64,000 nt of DNA from Bacteroidales bacterium (GTDB lineage Bacteria; Bacteroidota; Bacteroidia; Bacteroidales; Rikenellaceae): assembly GCA_910574205.1 (NCBI GenBank), contig CAJSYJ010000002.1, forward strand, positions 310,001 to 374,000, given 5' to 3'. A program made the position numbers and the translations under genes. Under the pieces are notes generated by a model. It saw only the letters and a program-made list of their open reading frames with translations, did no database searches and was not told the origin of the DNA. Below, in pieces: positions 47,207-58,178 of the stretch (its first letter is position 1; each line of letters opens with the position of its first letter).

Positions 47207-47914
47207 TCAGAAATCGACCGAGAAAGTCAGATCGTCGAGACATACATAGAGCGGCGTGCATGCGCCATACTCGTTGACATCGGTGGTTTCGATCTTGATT
47301 CTCAATCCCCACAAATCGCCTTTGAGCTTCGACAGATCGACCGTATTCCAGTCGTCGGCCACGAAACGTTTGCCGTCGCGATAGTCGACCGCATAATAAT
47401 CGACCGTCTCGCCCTCCGCACGGTCGCTCAGCAACGCCGTGAACGATACTTTCAGATAATCGCCCTCGTCGAACTTACGCGCGAAAGAGTTGCCGTCGCG
47501 GATTGTAAGCCATGTATAGGTCGACAGGTTGACCTTGACCGAGCCCACCGAGTAGCTGCCCGTATAGCGGAACATCAAGTCCTTGACATCCGAATAGGAG
47601 TCGTAATAAAATACGGCGCAGTTATCGCCCGAGGCCATTGCTTCGTTGTAGACGCTGTACTGGTTCGACAGCTCGGCCGACTGCATGTCGTGGAGCTTGC
47701 TCACGGCGAATCCGTTCCACGATCCCCACTCCTCGTTATAGCCGTATTCGCATACGAGGTAGTCGCCGGTATAACCCAGCTCATAGCCCTTCTCGCCGAG
47801 AGTCGATCTCTCGAAGCTCTCGATAACGGTAACGTGCATGTCGCCTGCATCGTTGTCGAGTTCGCAGCCGGCAAGAAGCGCCGAGGCCGCGATCATAAAA
47901 AAGATTTTCTTCAT
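47207..47914 (-). CDS. DUF4465 lipoprotein
   Basis: A 235-aa protein with a lipoprotein signal (MKKIFFMIAASALLAGC, lipobox LAGC). The mature part has the DUF4465 pattern: WGSWNGFAVSKL, GDNCAVFYYD and WGLRIKIETTD, a beta-sandwich of cell-surface proteins in Bacteroidetes. It lies 40 bp after the lolA-like gene on the same strand. Role unknown; possible carbohydrate or cobalamin-related surface binding is only suggested for relatives. Confidence 0.85.
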   Translation of the reverse strand: MKKIFFMIAASALLAGCELDNDAGDMHVTVIESFERSTLGEKGYELGYTGDYLVCEYGYNEEWGSWNGFAVSKLHDMQSAELSNQYSVYNEAMASGDNCAVFYYDSYSDVKDLMFRYTGSYSVGSVKVNLSTYTWLTIRDGNSFARKFDEGDYLKVSFTALLSDRAEGETVDYYAVDYRDGKRFVADDWNTVDLSKLKGDLWGLRIKIETTDVNEYGACTPLYVCLDDLTFSVDF

Positions 47915-47954
47915 ATACGATATTGATACTATTTAGATAATTGCCTGTTGCCTA

Positions 47955-48572
47955 TCATAGAAACGAGATCATCTCGTAGGCCCGGTAGGCCTGTCTGTTC
48001 CAGCGGCGCACCTCGATGTGCCCGCCGAAGTCGATGCTGCGCATAAGGAGCGTTATGCGGTCGCCGTCGAAGTCGTAATCGACCCTCTCGGGCTCGACGC
48101 CGCGGCCGGTGCGACGCACCGATATGCGTATGCGCGACAGAGCGCTGCCGCTCTTCTTGGGAAGAAGCTCGATGACAGCCCGACCGTCGGCGACCTGCTC
48201 GACGCTCGACGTGAACTCCGTCTCGACGAAATCGAATGCACGGGTAGGATTGTTCAGCAGATCGAAACTCTTCATATCTACCCTATCCTCCGTAACCTCC
48301 TTGCGCTCGTTGTTTATCTCGTAGCGCAGACGCCCGTCACCGTAAACTTCCGATACGCCGAGCGTAAGATAGTATGCTTCGCCGTCGACGGCATAATAGC
48401 CCTCGGCCGGCTCCATTCCCTCGGCCTGCATCGTAAAGAGCACTCCGTAACGGCCTCGCATCGTCCGCGACAGATCGCCGAGCCAATCCTCGCCGACCGA
48501 TGCCGTCGCCGCACCGAATACCGCAACGGAACACCATATCGCGGCAAAAACATGTATGAATCGCTTTCCCAT
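47955..48572 (-). CDS. LolA-like outer-membrane lipoprotein carrier
   Basis: A 205-aa exported protein with a signal peptide (KRFIHVFAAIWCSVAVFGAA). The rest is beta-rich with the LolA-like order: RGRYGVLFTMQAEGM, the hydrophobic core strands, and a late RISVRRTG...VDYDFDGDRITL. LolA shuttles lipoproteins through the periplasm; a lolA gene next to ftsK is common in Bacteroidetes. ATG 48572 is chosen over a GTG four codons upstream. It starts 13 bp after the ftsK stop. Confidence 0.82.
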   Translation of the reverse strand: MGKRFIHVFAAIWCSVAVFGAATASVGEDWLGDLSRTMRGRYGVLFTMQAEGMEPAEGYYAVDGEAYYLTLGVSEVYGDGRLRYEINNERKEVTEDRVDMKSFDLLNNPTRAFDFVETEFTSSVEQVADGRAVIELLPKKSGSALSRIRISVRRTGRGVEPERVDYDFDGDRITLLMRSIDFGGHIEVRRWNRQAYRAYEMISFL

Positions 48573-48585
48573 TATACTCAGCACA

Positions 48586-51396
48586 TTAAGACACGCCCAG
48601 ATCCTGCAACTTGGCCTCCAACGAGGGCATGTCGTAAAACTTTATCTCGCGCGGCTTCGATCCCTCCTGACGCCCGACGATGCCGGCGCGTTCCAGCTGC
48701 ATCATGATACGGCCGGCACGGTTGAAGCCGACGTTGTAGTTGCGCTGGATCATCGACACCGATATCTGGCCGCCCGAGACCGCCGCGCGGGCTATCTCGC
48801 CGAACATCGGATCGTACTTTACCGGGGCGTCGCTCGAATCGCCGCCGAAACCCGACGACGACGAGTCGCCGCCTGCATCGGGAGTGTAGTCGGGCAGAGG
48901 ATAAGCCGAAGTATATCCCTGCTGCTGAGCAATGTAATCCACGATCTTTTCCACCTCGGCCGTCTCGACCAGAGCGCACTGTATACGCGTCAGCTCGCCG
49001 TCCTTCGACAGCAGCATGTCGCCCTTTCCGATAAGCTGGTTGGCTCCGGGCTGGTCGATGATCGTGCGCGAGTCGGTCATCTGCATCACGCGGAACGCTA
49101 TACGTGCAGGGAAGTTGGCCTTGATACCGCCCGTTATGACCTTCACGTCGGGTCGCTGCGTAGCCACGATAAGGTGAATACCTATCGCACGCGCCTTCTG
49201 TGCCAGACGCATCACGGGGCCCTCGACCTCCTTGGCCGTCATGATAAGGTCGGCGAACTCGTCGATGACAACGACTATATAGGGCATGAACTTGTGACCT
49301 TTCTGCGGGTTGAGCCGTCGATTGAGGAATTTCTCGTTATACTCGGCGATGTTTCTCGCACCGGCCATTTTACAGAGTTCGAGTCGGTTACCCATCTCCG
49401 TACAAAGAGCGTTGAGCGTATATACCGCCTTCTTGGGGTCGGTCACGACGGCATCGTCCTCCGACTCCATTTTGGCGAGGAAGTGCTTTTCGAGTTTGGC
49501 GTAGAGCGAAAATTCGACCATTTTAGGGTCGATCAGCACGAATTTCAACTGCGCCGGATGCTTGCGGTAGAGCAGCGACGTTATTATGGCATTAAGTCCC
49601 ACGGACTTACCCTGACCCGTGGCACCGGCGACCAAAAGGTGGGGCATCTTGGCGAGGTCGAACGTGAAGTTCTCGTTCTGGATCGTGCGTCCCACCACCA
49701 CCGGCAGCTCGGCCGTCGACGACTGAAACTCTTTGGAGCAGATAGCCGAATACATCGATACGATCTGCTTGGAGCGGTTGGGCACCTCGATACCTATGGT
49801 GCCGCGACCCGGGATGGGCGCTATGATACGTATGCCCAGAGCTTTGAGGCTCTGCGCTATATCGTTTTCGAGACCTTGTATCTTAGATATCTTGACACCC
49901 TGCGCCTGCACCATTTCGTAGAGCGTCACGGTCGGTCCGACGGTGGCGTGCATGTTGACGATAGGTATGCCGAAGTTCTGCAACGTCTCGCGGATCTTCT
50001 CCTTGTTCTCCAATATCTCGCGCTCGTCGATCTCGGTCTTGGACTTGTAGTCGACCAGCAACGACGGCACCGGCGCACGATAAAAGAACAGGTCGCGCAT
50101 CGGGTCGTAAAGGTCGCCGTCGATATCATTCTCGTCGACGCGCTGCGCCTCGTTGGCCTCGACCGTAATGACCATGCCGCCGGCAGCGTCGGTTCGGGGC
50201 GTCTGCACAGCCTCGGCAACGGTATGCGTCGGCTGCTCGTCGCCATATTCGTCGGCATGCGTATCGATCGTCATGGCCGCAGCATCGCCCGTAACGGGAC
50301 TCTGAGATGCAAGCAGCTCCGAGGCCTCGGCGGCCGACACGCCCGGCACGACGACCATTCTCAGCTCGCCGTCATCTGCCCCCGGATCGGGTTGCGGCTC
50401 GAACGGGTTATAGGGATTCGACTCGACGGCAGGATGCTCTGCCGCAACATCTTCATGTACGGGCTCCGAGACGAAAGGAGACTCCGACTCCGACTCCGGC
50501 TCCGGCTCCGCATTCTGCTCGGGTTCGGCCGGGGCATCCACCGGAACAGCCCTTATGACGATGCGATCCTCGTCTGCCGAACCGGCCGTGCCGACATGCT
50601 GCGGCCGAGACTCCGGGTGCGGCTCGGCGAGCTGCTCTTCCGCAGCTCCGGCCGCCACGGCGGTATCGCCGCTCCCGGCGGCAGCGGGTGTTTGTCGTCC
50701 GGCATCCGCAGGCGTCTCGGCAACCGCCGCGCCTGCTGATTTGCGGCCTGCACGCAGGCGCGCCCACAGCGACATTACAATGCGTTCGCCGCTGTCGGCG
50801 ACCGTCTCGCCGGCCGAGTTGACCTTGTTTATGAAGTTGCGGTTGATGAATACGCCTGTCAGGATCCAGCCCGCCACGATCAGCAGCAGTGTGCCCACGC
50901 CGCCTATCTTCGACGAGAGCCAGCGGCACATGGCTATGCCGTATTCGCCGCCCAGTCCCGAACCGAACGGATTCCAGCGCATGCCGAAGAGGTAGCCCAG
51001 CGTCAGCGAGCCCAGCAGCAGCACAAGCATCGAGCTTAGTGCGAAGTGATTCAGCCGAAGCGGTTTGTAACGGAATATGCGCCAGCCCACCACCGACACG
51101 ACTACGGGTATGACCAGCGCGAAGAGCCCGAAGCCGCGGCCTACCATGGAGTCGGCCACGCCCGCACCCACGCCGCCGCAGACGTTATGAAACGTGACGG
51201 GTATGCGCGGATCGACGCTCTGCGGATTGAGAGCGCTCATATCCTCCTGCCAGTAAAAGAAATACGACAATATGGAACAGAATATGAACAGCCCCGTCGC
51301 AAGAATGATGAACCCGGTCATCCATCGTATGTTATCCCTCGTAGTGGAGGTCTCGACGACCTGCTCGCGAGGCGATTCGTCCGTTTGTTTCGCCAT
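48586..51396 (-). CDS. ftsK: FtsK/SpoIIIE DNA translocase
   Basis: A 936-aa protein with four or five membrane helices in the first 190 residues, an acidic Pro/Glu-rich linker (about 200-440), and the motor domain: Walker A GATGQGKS near residue 592, Walker B VVVIDEFADL near 708, and a C-terminal winged-helix gamma domain (GQISVSMIQRNYNVGFNRAG). It pumps chromosome ends across the division septum. It is followed by the lolA-like gene. Confidence 0.96.
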   Translation of the reverse strand: MAKQTDESPREQVVETSTTRDNIRWMTGFIILATGLFIFCSILSYFFYWQEDMSALNPQSVDPRIPVTFHNVCGGVGAGVADSMVGRGFGLFALVIPVVVSVVGWRIFRYKPLRLNHFALSSMLVLLLGSLTLGYLFGMRWNPFGSGLGGEYGIAMCRWLSSKIGGVGTLLLIVAGWILTGVFINRNFINKVNSAGETVADSGERIVMSLWARLRAGRKSAGAAVAETPADAGRQTPAAAGSGDTAVAAGAAEEQLAEPHPESRPQHVGTAGSADEDRIVIRAVPVDAPAEPEQNAEPEPESESESPFVSEPVHEDVAAEHPAVESNPYNPFEPQPDPGADDGELRMVVVPGVSAAEASELLASQSPVTGDAAAMTIDTHADEYGDEQPTHTVAEAVQTPRTDAAGGMVITVEANEAQRVDENDIDGDLYDPMRDLFFYRAPVPSLLVDYKSKTEIDEREILENKEKIRETLQNFGIPIVNMHATVGPTVTLYEMVQAQGVKISKIQGLENDIAQSLKALGIRIIAPIPGRGTIGIEVPNRSKQIVSMYSAICSKEFQSSTAELPVVVGRTIQNENFTFDLAKMPHLLVAGATGQGKSVGLNAIITSLLYRKHPAQLKFVLIDPKMVEFSLYAKLEKHFLAKMESEDDAVVTDPKKAVYTLNALCTEMGNRLELCKMAGARNIAEYNEKFLNRRLNPQKGHKFMPYIVVVIDEFADLIMTAKEVEGPVMRLAQKARAIGIHLIVATQRPDVKVITGGIKANFPARIAFRVMQMTDSRTIIDQPGANQLIGKGDMLLSKDGELTRIQCALVETAEVEKIVDYIAQQQGYTSAYPLPDYTPDAGGDSSSSGFGGDSSDAPVKYDPMFGEIARAAVSGGQISVSMIQRNYNVGFNRAGRIMMQLERAGIVGRQEGSKPREIKFYDMPSLEAKLQDLGVS

Positions 51397-51490
51397 ATAT
51401 TTTCAAAGCCCGATAAAGCGAGCGAAATTACTACAAATTTTCCATATTTTCAAATCGCGCGCCCGTTTCGGACGGCGATCATCCGCGAAG

Positions 51491-52270
51491 TCATCGGCCT
51501 GCGCAGGCGAACGCCTTTCGCTGCAACCTCATGCGGTAGCTCTCGTCGGCGAATGTCAGAAATCTATACTCGGCCTTATGTCCGGCCTCGGCGCGCAGCG
51601 ACAGCTCGTCCAGCAGATAACCGACACGTCGCGCCACGGCCTCGCCCGAATCTATGATCCCCACTCCGCGACCCGCAGCCGTGAGCTCGATGAGCGGCCT
51701 TAGGAACGGATAGTGGGTGCATCCCAGCACGATACGGTCTACGCCGCGTTCAAGCAGCGGTTCGACCACGCGGCGCACGGCCTCTTCGGCCTGGGGCGTA
51801 TGTTCCGCACCGGCCTCGACCAGCTCGACGAACCCCTCGCCCACGGCCGTATATACCTCCACGTCGGAGGCATATCGCGCCGCCGTGCGGTGGAACATGT
51901 CGCCTTGAAGACTGTGAGCGGTTGCGAGCACGCCGACCTTGCGCGTGACGCTCTCCATACACGCGGGCTTGATCGCCGGTTCCAGACCGACGACGGGCAG
52001 CTGCGGCCACTCGCGCCGCAGCGTATCGACGGCAGCGGCGGTAGCCGTGTTGCACGCTACGACGATCATCTTGCAGCCCTCGTCGACAAGCCGTCGCACG
52101 GCCTCTCGGGCGAAGCCCGTGATCTGCTCCCGCGTGCGTCCGCCGTAGGGACAGTTCTTGCCGTCGCCCAGATACGTCAACGACTCGTCGGGCAGCGCGC
52201 GATATAGCTCGCCCCACACCGACAACCCTCCGAAACCGGAGTCGTACACCCCTATGGCAGAGTTATTCAT
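51491..52270 (-). CDS. murI: Glutamate racemase
   Basis: A 259-aa enzyme making D-glutamate for peptidoglycan. Typical motifs are IGVYDSGFGGLSV, the first catalytic Cys in VVACNTATAAAV near residue 73, and the second in VLGCTHYPFL near 183. The start overlaps the aroK stop codon by 4 bp. It is last in the plsC-parE-parC-aroK-murI run. Confidence 0.96.
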   Translation of the reverse strand: MNNSAIGVYDSGFGGLSVWGELYRALPDESLTYLGDGKNCPYGGRTREQITGFAREAVRRLVDEGCKMIVVACNTATAAAVDTLRREWPQLPVVGLEPAIKPACMESVTRKVGVLATAHSLQGDMFHRTAARYASDVEVYTAVGEGFVELVEAGAEHTPQAEEAVRRVVEPLLERGVDRIVLGCTHYPFLRPLIELTAAGRGVGIIDSGEAVARRVGYLLDELSLRAEAGHKAEYRFLTFADESYRMRLQRKAFACAGR

Positions 52271-52788
52271 CTTCGAAAACAGTTGTTAACCATATACTCC
52301 ACGGCATCGGCATCGGACATCGTCCGGCAGTCTACCTCGGCCTGTGCGCCGAGATAACACGCCTCGCGACCGGCCATGTCGCCGCGTATGAAATCCAATA
52401 GCTCGCCGTCGCTCAGGCCGCGGAAACGCGGACGGCGCTGACGGCCGTAAGGCGTCAGGCGTGCGATGATCTGCTCGGGCGCGCGGCGTATGTAGAGCGT
52501 AATGCCAGCCTCATTCATAACCGCCATGTTGTCGTGCCAGAGCGGCAGCCCGCCGCCTGTCGAGACCACGGCATTGCCGCCTCGCGCCACGATACGCTCC
52601 AAGATCGCGCGCTCGGCGCGGCGGAAATACTCCTCGCCCTCGTAGCAGAATATGTCGGCTACGGAAGCGCCCTCGTCGCGCTCGACCACAGCATCGGTAT
52701 CGATGAACTCGACGCCCAGACGGCGTGCCGCCTTGCGTCCCAGCGAGCTCTTGCCGCACCCCATGTATCCGACCAGAAACAACAGCAT
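52267..52788 (-). CDS. aroK: Shikimate kinase
   Basis: A 173-aa kinase of the shikimate pathway. Walker A GYMGCGKSS is at residues 7-15, shikimate-binding Asp in FIDTDAVVERD near 32, and the GGG of VVSTGGGLPLW near 78. Arg in RRPRFRGLS is in the lid region. It ends overlapping murI and begins 10 bp after parC. Confidence 0.95.
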   Translation of the reverse strand: MLLFLVGYMGCGKSSLGRKAARRLGVEFIDTDAVVERDEGASVADIFCYEGEEYFRRAERAILERIVARGGNAVVSTGGGLPLWHDNMAVMNEAGITLYIRRAPEQIIARLTPYGRQRRPRFRGLSDGELLDFIRGDMAGREACYLGAQAEVDCRTMSDADAVEYMVNNCFRR

Positions 52789-52798
52789 AGCCTATCCG

Positions 52799-55525
52799 TC
52801 AAAACAAGTTGAGCTGTTCGGGCGAGAAATCGTCGTCCTCGCCGCCCTCGGCCGTATAGTCGATGTCAGACACGTCGTCGATATCCTCCGCGAGCATATC
52901 GCCAGGATCGAATCCCTCGACGGCATCCTGCGTCATTCCTGCGTCATCCTCTGCTTCGGGCATCGGCTCCTCGGGCTCGATGAAGGTCAGCGTCTCGACC
53001 TCGAACGTAGTTATGCGCTTGCCCTTGGCGCGGTGGCTCTTGACACCGATGAAATCGTCGACATCGACTATATCCATCGGACGCGACGAGTTGGCGCCGC
53101 CGTAGGCTATGGCCAGCTTCGCATGCGCCTTGCCGGTTACGGCCACCGCACGCATCGTCTGCTCGTCCAGAAAATACTGCATCTTGTCGCCGAGTTCCAG
53201 CTCGAAGCGCTTCATATAGTAGTATTTCTGCTCGCTGTCGTAGTAGCAGAGCGCATATACCCTGCCGGGACAGTAACGCTCGACGCGTATGGTCTCGTCG
53301 GGGAAGTGCTGCCCAAGATCGAATCCCGTGATGTAATACTGGTTCTTCGAGGTCCACACCACGATGCGGTCGTCGCCCTTAAATTCGCCCAGCGGAGTAC
53401 CGCGGCCGTCGGCATTGAGCCGTCGCACATCCTCGTCGAAGAATATGTTCTGGCCGCCGAGCGTCGAGGCGCCCTTCTCTTTGAGAACGATCTTGTGTAT
53501 GCTGTAACGCGAGAACAGATTGCCCTGGCTCTGGCGCCCCTTGATTGCGAGCGTCGAAAAGTCGAGATCGGTAATGACGCGTTTGAGCCGCGGGCGCGGC
53601 TTGAAATATACCTTCAACACCTCGGCCTCGCCGTTGGGATTGACCGACATATAGAGTATCTCGCTGCGGGGCGTGCCCTTCGTCAGGTCGTACTCGCGGT
53701 CGCGCGTGATGCCCTTTATGGCGCAACGCTTCATCATTATCGCGCCGTTCTTGCCGTCGCGGTAGAGGACATTGTATATCGTGCGGTCGTCGTTGCGCTT
53801 GAAGACCCCTATATAATATATGCCCTTGTCGAAGAAGGCCTTTTCGCTGATCTTCGTAATCTGGTAGCGGCCGTCGCGAAGGATGACTATAACGTCGTCG
53901 AGATTCGAGCAGTCGCAGACCAACTCCGAATCCTTCATGCTCTTGCCGTAGCCGAAGAAACCCTCCTCGCGGTCGACATACAGACGCGCATTGGTCGAGG
54001 CCACCTTCCACGCCTCGATAGTGTCGAACTCGCGTATCTCGGTACGGCGTTCGCGGCCGGCTCCGTACTTGGCCCTGATACGTTCGTAATACTCGACCGT
54101 ATAGTCGGTAAGGTGTGCCAGCGAATCCTTTGTCGAGGCGATATCGGCCTCGATCTGCTTGATCTCGTTATCGGCCTTCTCCGAGTCGTAACGCGATATA
54201 CGAATGAATTTCAGCTCTGTAAGCCGCTGCACATCCTCTATCGTAACCTCGCGGCGCAGCGCCTTCTTGAACGGTGCAAGCCCCGTGTCGACAGCCTCGT
54301 ATGCCGCCTCGCGCGTGCGGCAGCCCTCGATGAGCTGGTATAGTTTGTTCTCGATGAAGATGCGTTCGAGCGACGCGGCGTGCCACGCCTCGTTGAGCTC
54401 GTTGAGCCGTATCTCCAACTCGCGCCCCAGAAGCATTCGCGTGTGGTCGGCCGAGCGGCGCAGGATATCGCTCACGCCCATGAACACCGGCTTATCGTCG
54501 ACGATGACGCAGGCATTGGGGGAAATGGATACCTCGCAGTCGGTAAAGGCATACAGAGCGTCGATCGTCTTGTCGCTCGACTCGTCGGCAGCCACCTGTA
54601 TGATGATCTCGACCTTCTCGGCCGTATTGTCGTCGACCTTGCGGATCTTGATCTTGCCCTTGTCGTTGGCCTTGATGATCGACTCCTTGATCGACTCCGA
54701 AGTGGTCGAGAATGGTATTTCGGTTATGGCCAGCGTGCGTTTGTCGATCTTCGATATGCGTGCCCGCACCCTGACCGCGCCGCCCCTCAGGCCGTCGTTG
54801 TAACGGCTCGCGTCCATGATGCCGCCCGTCGGGAAGTCGGGGTACAGCATGAACTCCTCGCCGCGCAGATAGGCTATGCAGGCGTTTATCAGCTCGTTGA
54901 AGTTGTGCGGCAGTATCTTCGAGGCCAGACCTACGGCGATACCGTCGGCGCCCTGCGCCAGCAGCAGCGGGAACTTAACGGGCAGCGTCACGGGCTCCTC
55001 CTTGCGGCCGTCGTATGAGAGCATCCACTCGGTCGTCTTGCGGTTGTAGACCACATCCAGCGCGAACTTCGACAGCCGCGCCTCGATATAACGTCCCGCC
55101 GCGGCCTCGTCGCCCGTGAAGATGTTGCCCCAGTTGCCCTGCATGTCGATCAGCAGATTCTTCTGTCCGAGCTGCACGAGCGCATCCTTGATCGACGCGT
55201 CGCCGTGGGGATGATACTGCATCGTCTGTCCGACGATGTTGGCCACCTTGTTGTAGCGGCCGTCCTCGACGACCTTCATCGCATGCAGTATGCGACGCTG
55301 CACGGGTTTGAGACCGTCCTCCAAATGCGGCACGGCGCGTTCGAGGATCACATACGAGGCATAGTCCAGAAACCAGTTCTTGTACATGCCCGTCAACTTC
55401 CTCACGCCGCTCTGGTCGCCCGTCAGACGGTCGTATTTGCCCGATGCCGTACCTCGGCCGGCTGCGGTCGTCTCGTCCTGCGGCTCCGCCGCGTCGTACA
55501 TCTCGTTATCTCTCTTCTCTTCCAT
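52799..55525 (-). CDS. parC: Topoisomerase IV subunit A
   Basis: A 908-aa type IIA topoisomerase A subunit. The N-terminal part has YHPHGDASIKDALVQLGQ near residue 108 and the active-site Tyr in GRYIEARL near 143. It lacks the GyrA box and follows parE after 7 bp, which supports ParC. The acidic C-terminal tail (EDDAGMTQDAVEGFDPGDML) is unusual in length. With ParE it separates linked daughter chromosomes. Confidence 0.94.
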   Translation of the reverse strand: MEEKRDNEMYDAAEPQDETTAAGRGTASGKYDRLTGDQSGVRKLTGMYKNWFLDYASYVILERAVPHLEDGLKPVQRRILHAMKVVEDGRYNKVANIVGQTMQYHPHGDASIKDALVQLGQKNLLIDMQGNWGNIFTGDEAAAGRYIEARLSKFALDVVYNRKTTEWMLSYDGRKEEPVTLPVKFPLLLAQGADGIAVGLASKILPHNFNELINACIAYLRGEEFMLYPDFPTGGIMDASRYNDGLRGGAVRVRARISKIDKRTLAITEIPFSTTSESIKESIIKANDKGKIKIRKVDDNTAEKVEIIIQVAADESSDKTIDALYAFTDCEVSISPNACVIVDDKPVFMGVSDILRRSADHTRMLLGRELEIRLNELNEAWHAASLERIFIENKLYQLIEGCRTREAAYEAVDTGLAPFKKALRREVTIEDVQRLTELKFIRISRYDSEKADNEIKQIEADIASTKDSLAHLTDYTVEYYERIRAKYGAGRERRTEIREFDTIEAWKVASTNARLYVDREEGFFGYGKSMKDSELVCDCSNLDDVIVILRDGRYQITKISEKAFFDKGIYYIGVFKRNDDRTIYNVLYRDGKNGAIMMKRCAIKGITRDREYDLTKGTPRSEILYMSVNPNGEAEVLKVYFKPRPRLKRVITDLDFSTLAIKGRQSQGNLFSRYSIHKIVLKEKGASTLGGQNIFFDEDVRRLNADGRGTPLGEFKGDDRIVVWTSKNQYYITGFDLGQHFPDETIRVERYCPGRVYALCYYDSEQKYYYMKRFELELGDKMQYFLDEQTMRAVAVTGKAHAKLAIAYGGANSSRPMDIVDVDDFIGVKSHRAKGKRITTFEVETLTFIEPEEPMPEAEDDAGMTQDAVEGFDPGDMLAEDIDDVSDIDYTAEGGEDDDFSPEQLNLF

Positions 55526-55532
55526 ATCGCAC

Positions 55533-57392
55533 TCAGATCATATCCTCGATCATATCCTCCTCGATGCGCAGGTTGTTCACGATGAAGCCCTGACGATCGA
55601 TCGTATTCTTACCCATATAAAATTCCAGCAGGTCGTGCACGGGGTCGTCCTTGGTAAGGCGCACCCTGTCCAGACGCATGTTATCGCCGATGAACTCCTT
55701 GAACTCCTTGTCGGAGATCTCGCCCAGACCTTTGAAGCGCGTGATCTCGGCCGAGGCGCCGCACTTCGAAACGGCCGACTGCCGCTCCTCCTCCGAATAG
55801 CAGTAAAAGGTCTGCTTCTTGTTGCGCACGCGGAACAGCGGCGTTTGCAGGATATAGAGGTGTCCCAGACGTATCACGTCGGGGAAGAATTGCAGGAAGA
55901 AGGTGGTCAGCAGCAGACGTATGTGCATGCCGTCGACATCGGCATCGGTAGCGATGATGACCTTGTTGTAGCGCATGTTATCCATATCCTCCTCGATGTT
56001 GAGAGCAGCCTGCAACAGGTTGAACTCCTCGTTCTCGTAAACCACGCGCTTGGTCAGGCCGTAGGAGTTCAGCGGCTTGCCACGCAGCGAAAAGACGGCC
56101 TGAGTGCGGGGGTCGCGGCTCGACGTTATCGAGCCCGAAGCCGAGTTACCCTCCGTGATGAAGATCATCGTGCGGTCGGCCAGCTCGTGCTTGTCAGTGA
56201 AGTGTATCTTGCAGTCGCGCAGCTTGCGGTTGTTCAGCGACACCTTCTTGGCCGTCTCGCGCGCCTTCTTCTGCACGCCGGATATGGCCTTGCGCTCCTT
56301 CTCGTTGTCGACGATCTTGCGCTGCAACACCTGAGCCGTGTCGGGATGTTTGTGCAGATAGTCGTCGAGGTGCTTTCCGAGGAAATCCATGACGAACTGA
56401 CGCATCGACAGTCCGGGCTCGACATCCTTCGAGCCGAGCTTGGTCTTGGTCTGCGACTCGAATATGGGGTCGGTGACCTTGACCGAGACCGCCGCGATGA
56501 TCGAGGTGCGTATGTCGGCCGGATCGTAATCCTTGTGGTAGAACTCCTTTATCGTCTTGGCCACCGCCTCGCGGAACGCCGCCTGATGCGTACCTCCCTG
56601 CGGCGTATACTGGCCGTTGACGAACGAATAGTACGCCTCGCCGTAGCCCGTGCCGTGCGTTATGACCACTTCGATGTCGTCGCCCGTGAGGTGCACGGGC
56701 TCGTAGAGCGGCTTGTCCGAGATGTTGTCGTTGACAAGATCGAGCAGTCCGTTCTTCGAGACATAGGCCTTGCCGTTGAGCGTTATCGTCAGGCCGAGGT
56801 TGAGATAGGTGTAGTTCTTGACCATCTGCTCGACATACTCCATATTGTAGGAGTAGTCGCCGAATATCTCTCTGTCGACGCGGAAGCGTATGTATGTTCC
56901 GGTAGGCTCGCCCACACCCGCCTCGCTGCGGTCGGTAAGCTCGATGCCCTGCGAGAATGTTACCGTGCGCGCCTCGCCGTCGCGCACCGAACGCGCCGTG
57001 AACTCGCTCGAAAGCATGTTGACGGCCTTGACGCCGACGCCGTTAAGACCCACTGTCTTCTTGAATGCCTCGCCGCCGTACTTGCCGCCGGTGTTCATCT
57101 GGCTCACGGCAGCCGAGAGCGATTTGAGCGGTATGCCGCGGCCGTAGTCGCGCACCCCCACCGTGTCGTCCTCGATCGTGATCTCGATGCGCTTGCCGGC
57201 ACCCATGATGAACTCGTCGATCGAGTTGTCGACGACCTCTTTCAGAAGCACGTATATGCCGTCGTCCGACTGCGTGCCGTCGCCCAGCTTGCCGATATAC
57301 ATTCCCGGGCGCAGGCGGATATGCTCGCGCGGCGAGAGCGTCTTTATCGCGTCGTCGTCGTATGTCGCAGTACTGTTTTTCTGTTCTGCCAT
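55533..57392 (-). CDS. parE: Topoisomerase IV subunit B
   Basis: A 619-aa ATPase subunit. The GHKL ATPase domain shows [16 protein letters not shown] and [11 protein letters not shown]; the TOPRIM part has [10 protein letters not shown] and [16 protein letters not shown] replaces the more common EGDSA, as I recall for Bacteroidetes ParE. It is shorter than GyrB and paired with parC. It begins 4 bp after plsC ends. Confidence 0.94.
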   Translation of the reverse strand: MAEQKNSTATYDDDAIKTLSPREHIRLRPGMYIGKLGDGTQSDDGIYVLLKEVVDNSIDEFIMGAGKRIEITIEDDTVGVRDYGRGIPLKSLSAAVSQMNTGGKYGGEAFKKTVGLNGVGVKAVNMLSSEFTARSVRDGEARTVTFSQGIELTDRSEAGVGEPTGTYIRFRVDREIFGDYSYNMEYVEQMVKNYTYLNLGLTITLNGKAYVSKNGLLDLVNDNISDKPLYEPVHLTGDDIEVVITHGTGYGEAYYSFVNGQYTPQGGTHQAAFREAVAKTIKEFYHKDYDPADIRTSIIAAVSVKVTDPIFESQTKTKLGSKDVEPGLSMRQFVMDFLGKHLDDYLHKHPDTAQVLQRKIVDNEKERKAISGVQKKARETAKKVSLNNRKLRDCKIHFTDKHELADRTMIFITEGNSASGSITSSRDPRTQAVFSLRGKPLNSYGLTKRVVYENEEFNLLQAALNIEEDMDNMRYNKVIIATDADVDGMHIRLLLTTFFLQFFPDVIRLGHLYILQTPLFRVRNKKQTFYCYSEEERQSAVSKCGASAEITRFKGLGEISDKEFKEFIGDNMRLDRVRLTKDDPVHDLLEFYMGKNTIDRQGFIVNNLRIEEDMIEDMI

Positions 57393-57396
57393 ATAT

Positions 57397-58131
57397 CTAT
57401 CGTTTCTTTTCCTCTCTTATCTCGGCCAATGCGGCGACCATGTCGTCGCGCACGCCGGCCATCAGCTCCTTGGTATCGGTGTTCTGCACTCGCTCGGCCT
57501 CTATCGGCGGCAATATCCTTATCGTTATGGTATTGCGCCAGTTGAGACGCAGATTTCCGCGCATGAGTCCCGTCGTTCCGTCGAGCACGACGGGCAGGAT
57601 AGGCACACCGGCCTTTTTCGCGAGCAGGAATGCTCCCGCCTTGAAACGGTGTATCTCGCCGTCCTTCGAGCGCGTGCCCTCGGGGAATATGCAGACCGAA
57701 GCGCCTCGCGACAGCCACATGCGACCGCGCTCGGTAACCTTGCCCATAGCCTCCGACGCACTGCCTCTGTCTATGATTATGTCGCCGTGCGCAAGCAGGA
57801 AACGGCCGATGAAAGGTATCTTGTAAACCTCGCGTTTCGACACCCACTTGAACACCAGCGGCACGCAGTAGAAGCATGCTATGTCGACCATGGAATTGTG
57901 GTTGAGCACGATGACATAGGCCTTCGAGCGGTCGACATTCTCAGCCCCCACCACACGGCGATGCCAGTGCGGCGGCAGTCCGAAGATTATGTCGGTAAGC
58001 AGTTTCGACAGCGCATGCACGACACGGCGCTTGCGGTCGAAAGGCCAGCACAAGACAAGTGCCACAAACGTAAGCGCATAGAGTACCGTACATGCGACGA
58101 GCACGATAAGCGCATAGAGCAAAGTTAACAT
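57397..58131 (-). CDS. plsC: 1-acyl-glycerol-3-phosphate acyltransferase (PlsC family)
   Basis: A 244-aa membrane enzyme of phospholipid synthesis. Two N-terminal hydrophobic stretches are followed by the acyltransferase motif NHNSMVD near residue 77 (NHxxxxD), the substrate motif [11 protein letters not shown] near 149, and [10 protein letters not shown]. The start [10 protein letters not shown] is preferred to an in-frame Met 14 codons upstream. It is first in the operon with parE, parC, aroK and murI. Confidence 0.92.
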   Translation of the reverse strand: MLTLLYALIVLVACTVLYALTFVALVLCWPFDRKRRVVHALSKLLTDIIFGLPPHWHRRVVGAENVDRSKAYVIVLNHNSMVDIACFYCVPLVFKWVSKREVYKIPFIGRFLLAHGDIIIDRGSASEAMGKVTERGRMWLSRGASVCIFPEGTRSKDGEIHRFKAGAFLLAKKAGVPILPVVLDGTTGLMRGNLRLNWRNTITIRILPPIEAERVQNTDTKELMAGVRDDMVAALAEIREEKKR

Positions 58132-58170
58132 AATAAACGTTGTTTTAATCGAGTATTCGAGCCTCGGTCG

Positions 58171-58178
58171 CAAAAATA
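58171..58178 (-). promoter_or_regulatory. -7 promoter box of the plsC-parE-parC-aroK-murI operon
   Basis: TATTTTTG followed by C on the minus strand, 39 bp before the plsC start. The GC-rich remainder of the gap (58179-58448) shows no gene. Confidence 0.65.

Noticed and set aside
48556..50739. Long plus-strand open frame opposite ftsK
   Set aside because: It is antisense to a well-conserved gene; GC-rich codon use keeps the opposite frame open. The same holds for the long frames opposite gyrA, parC and parE.
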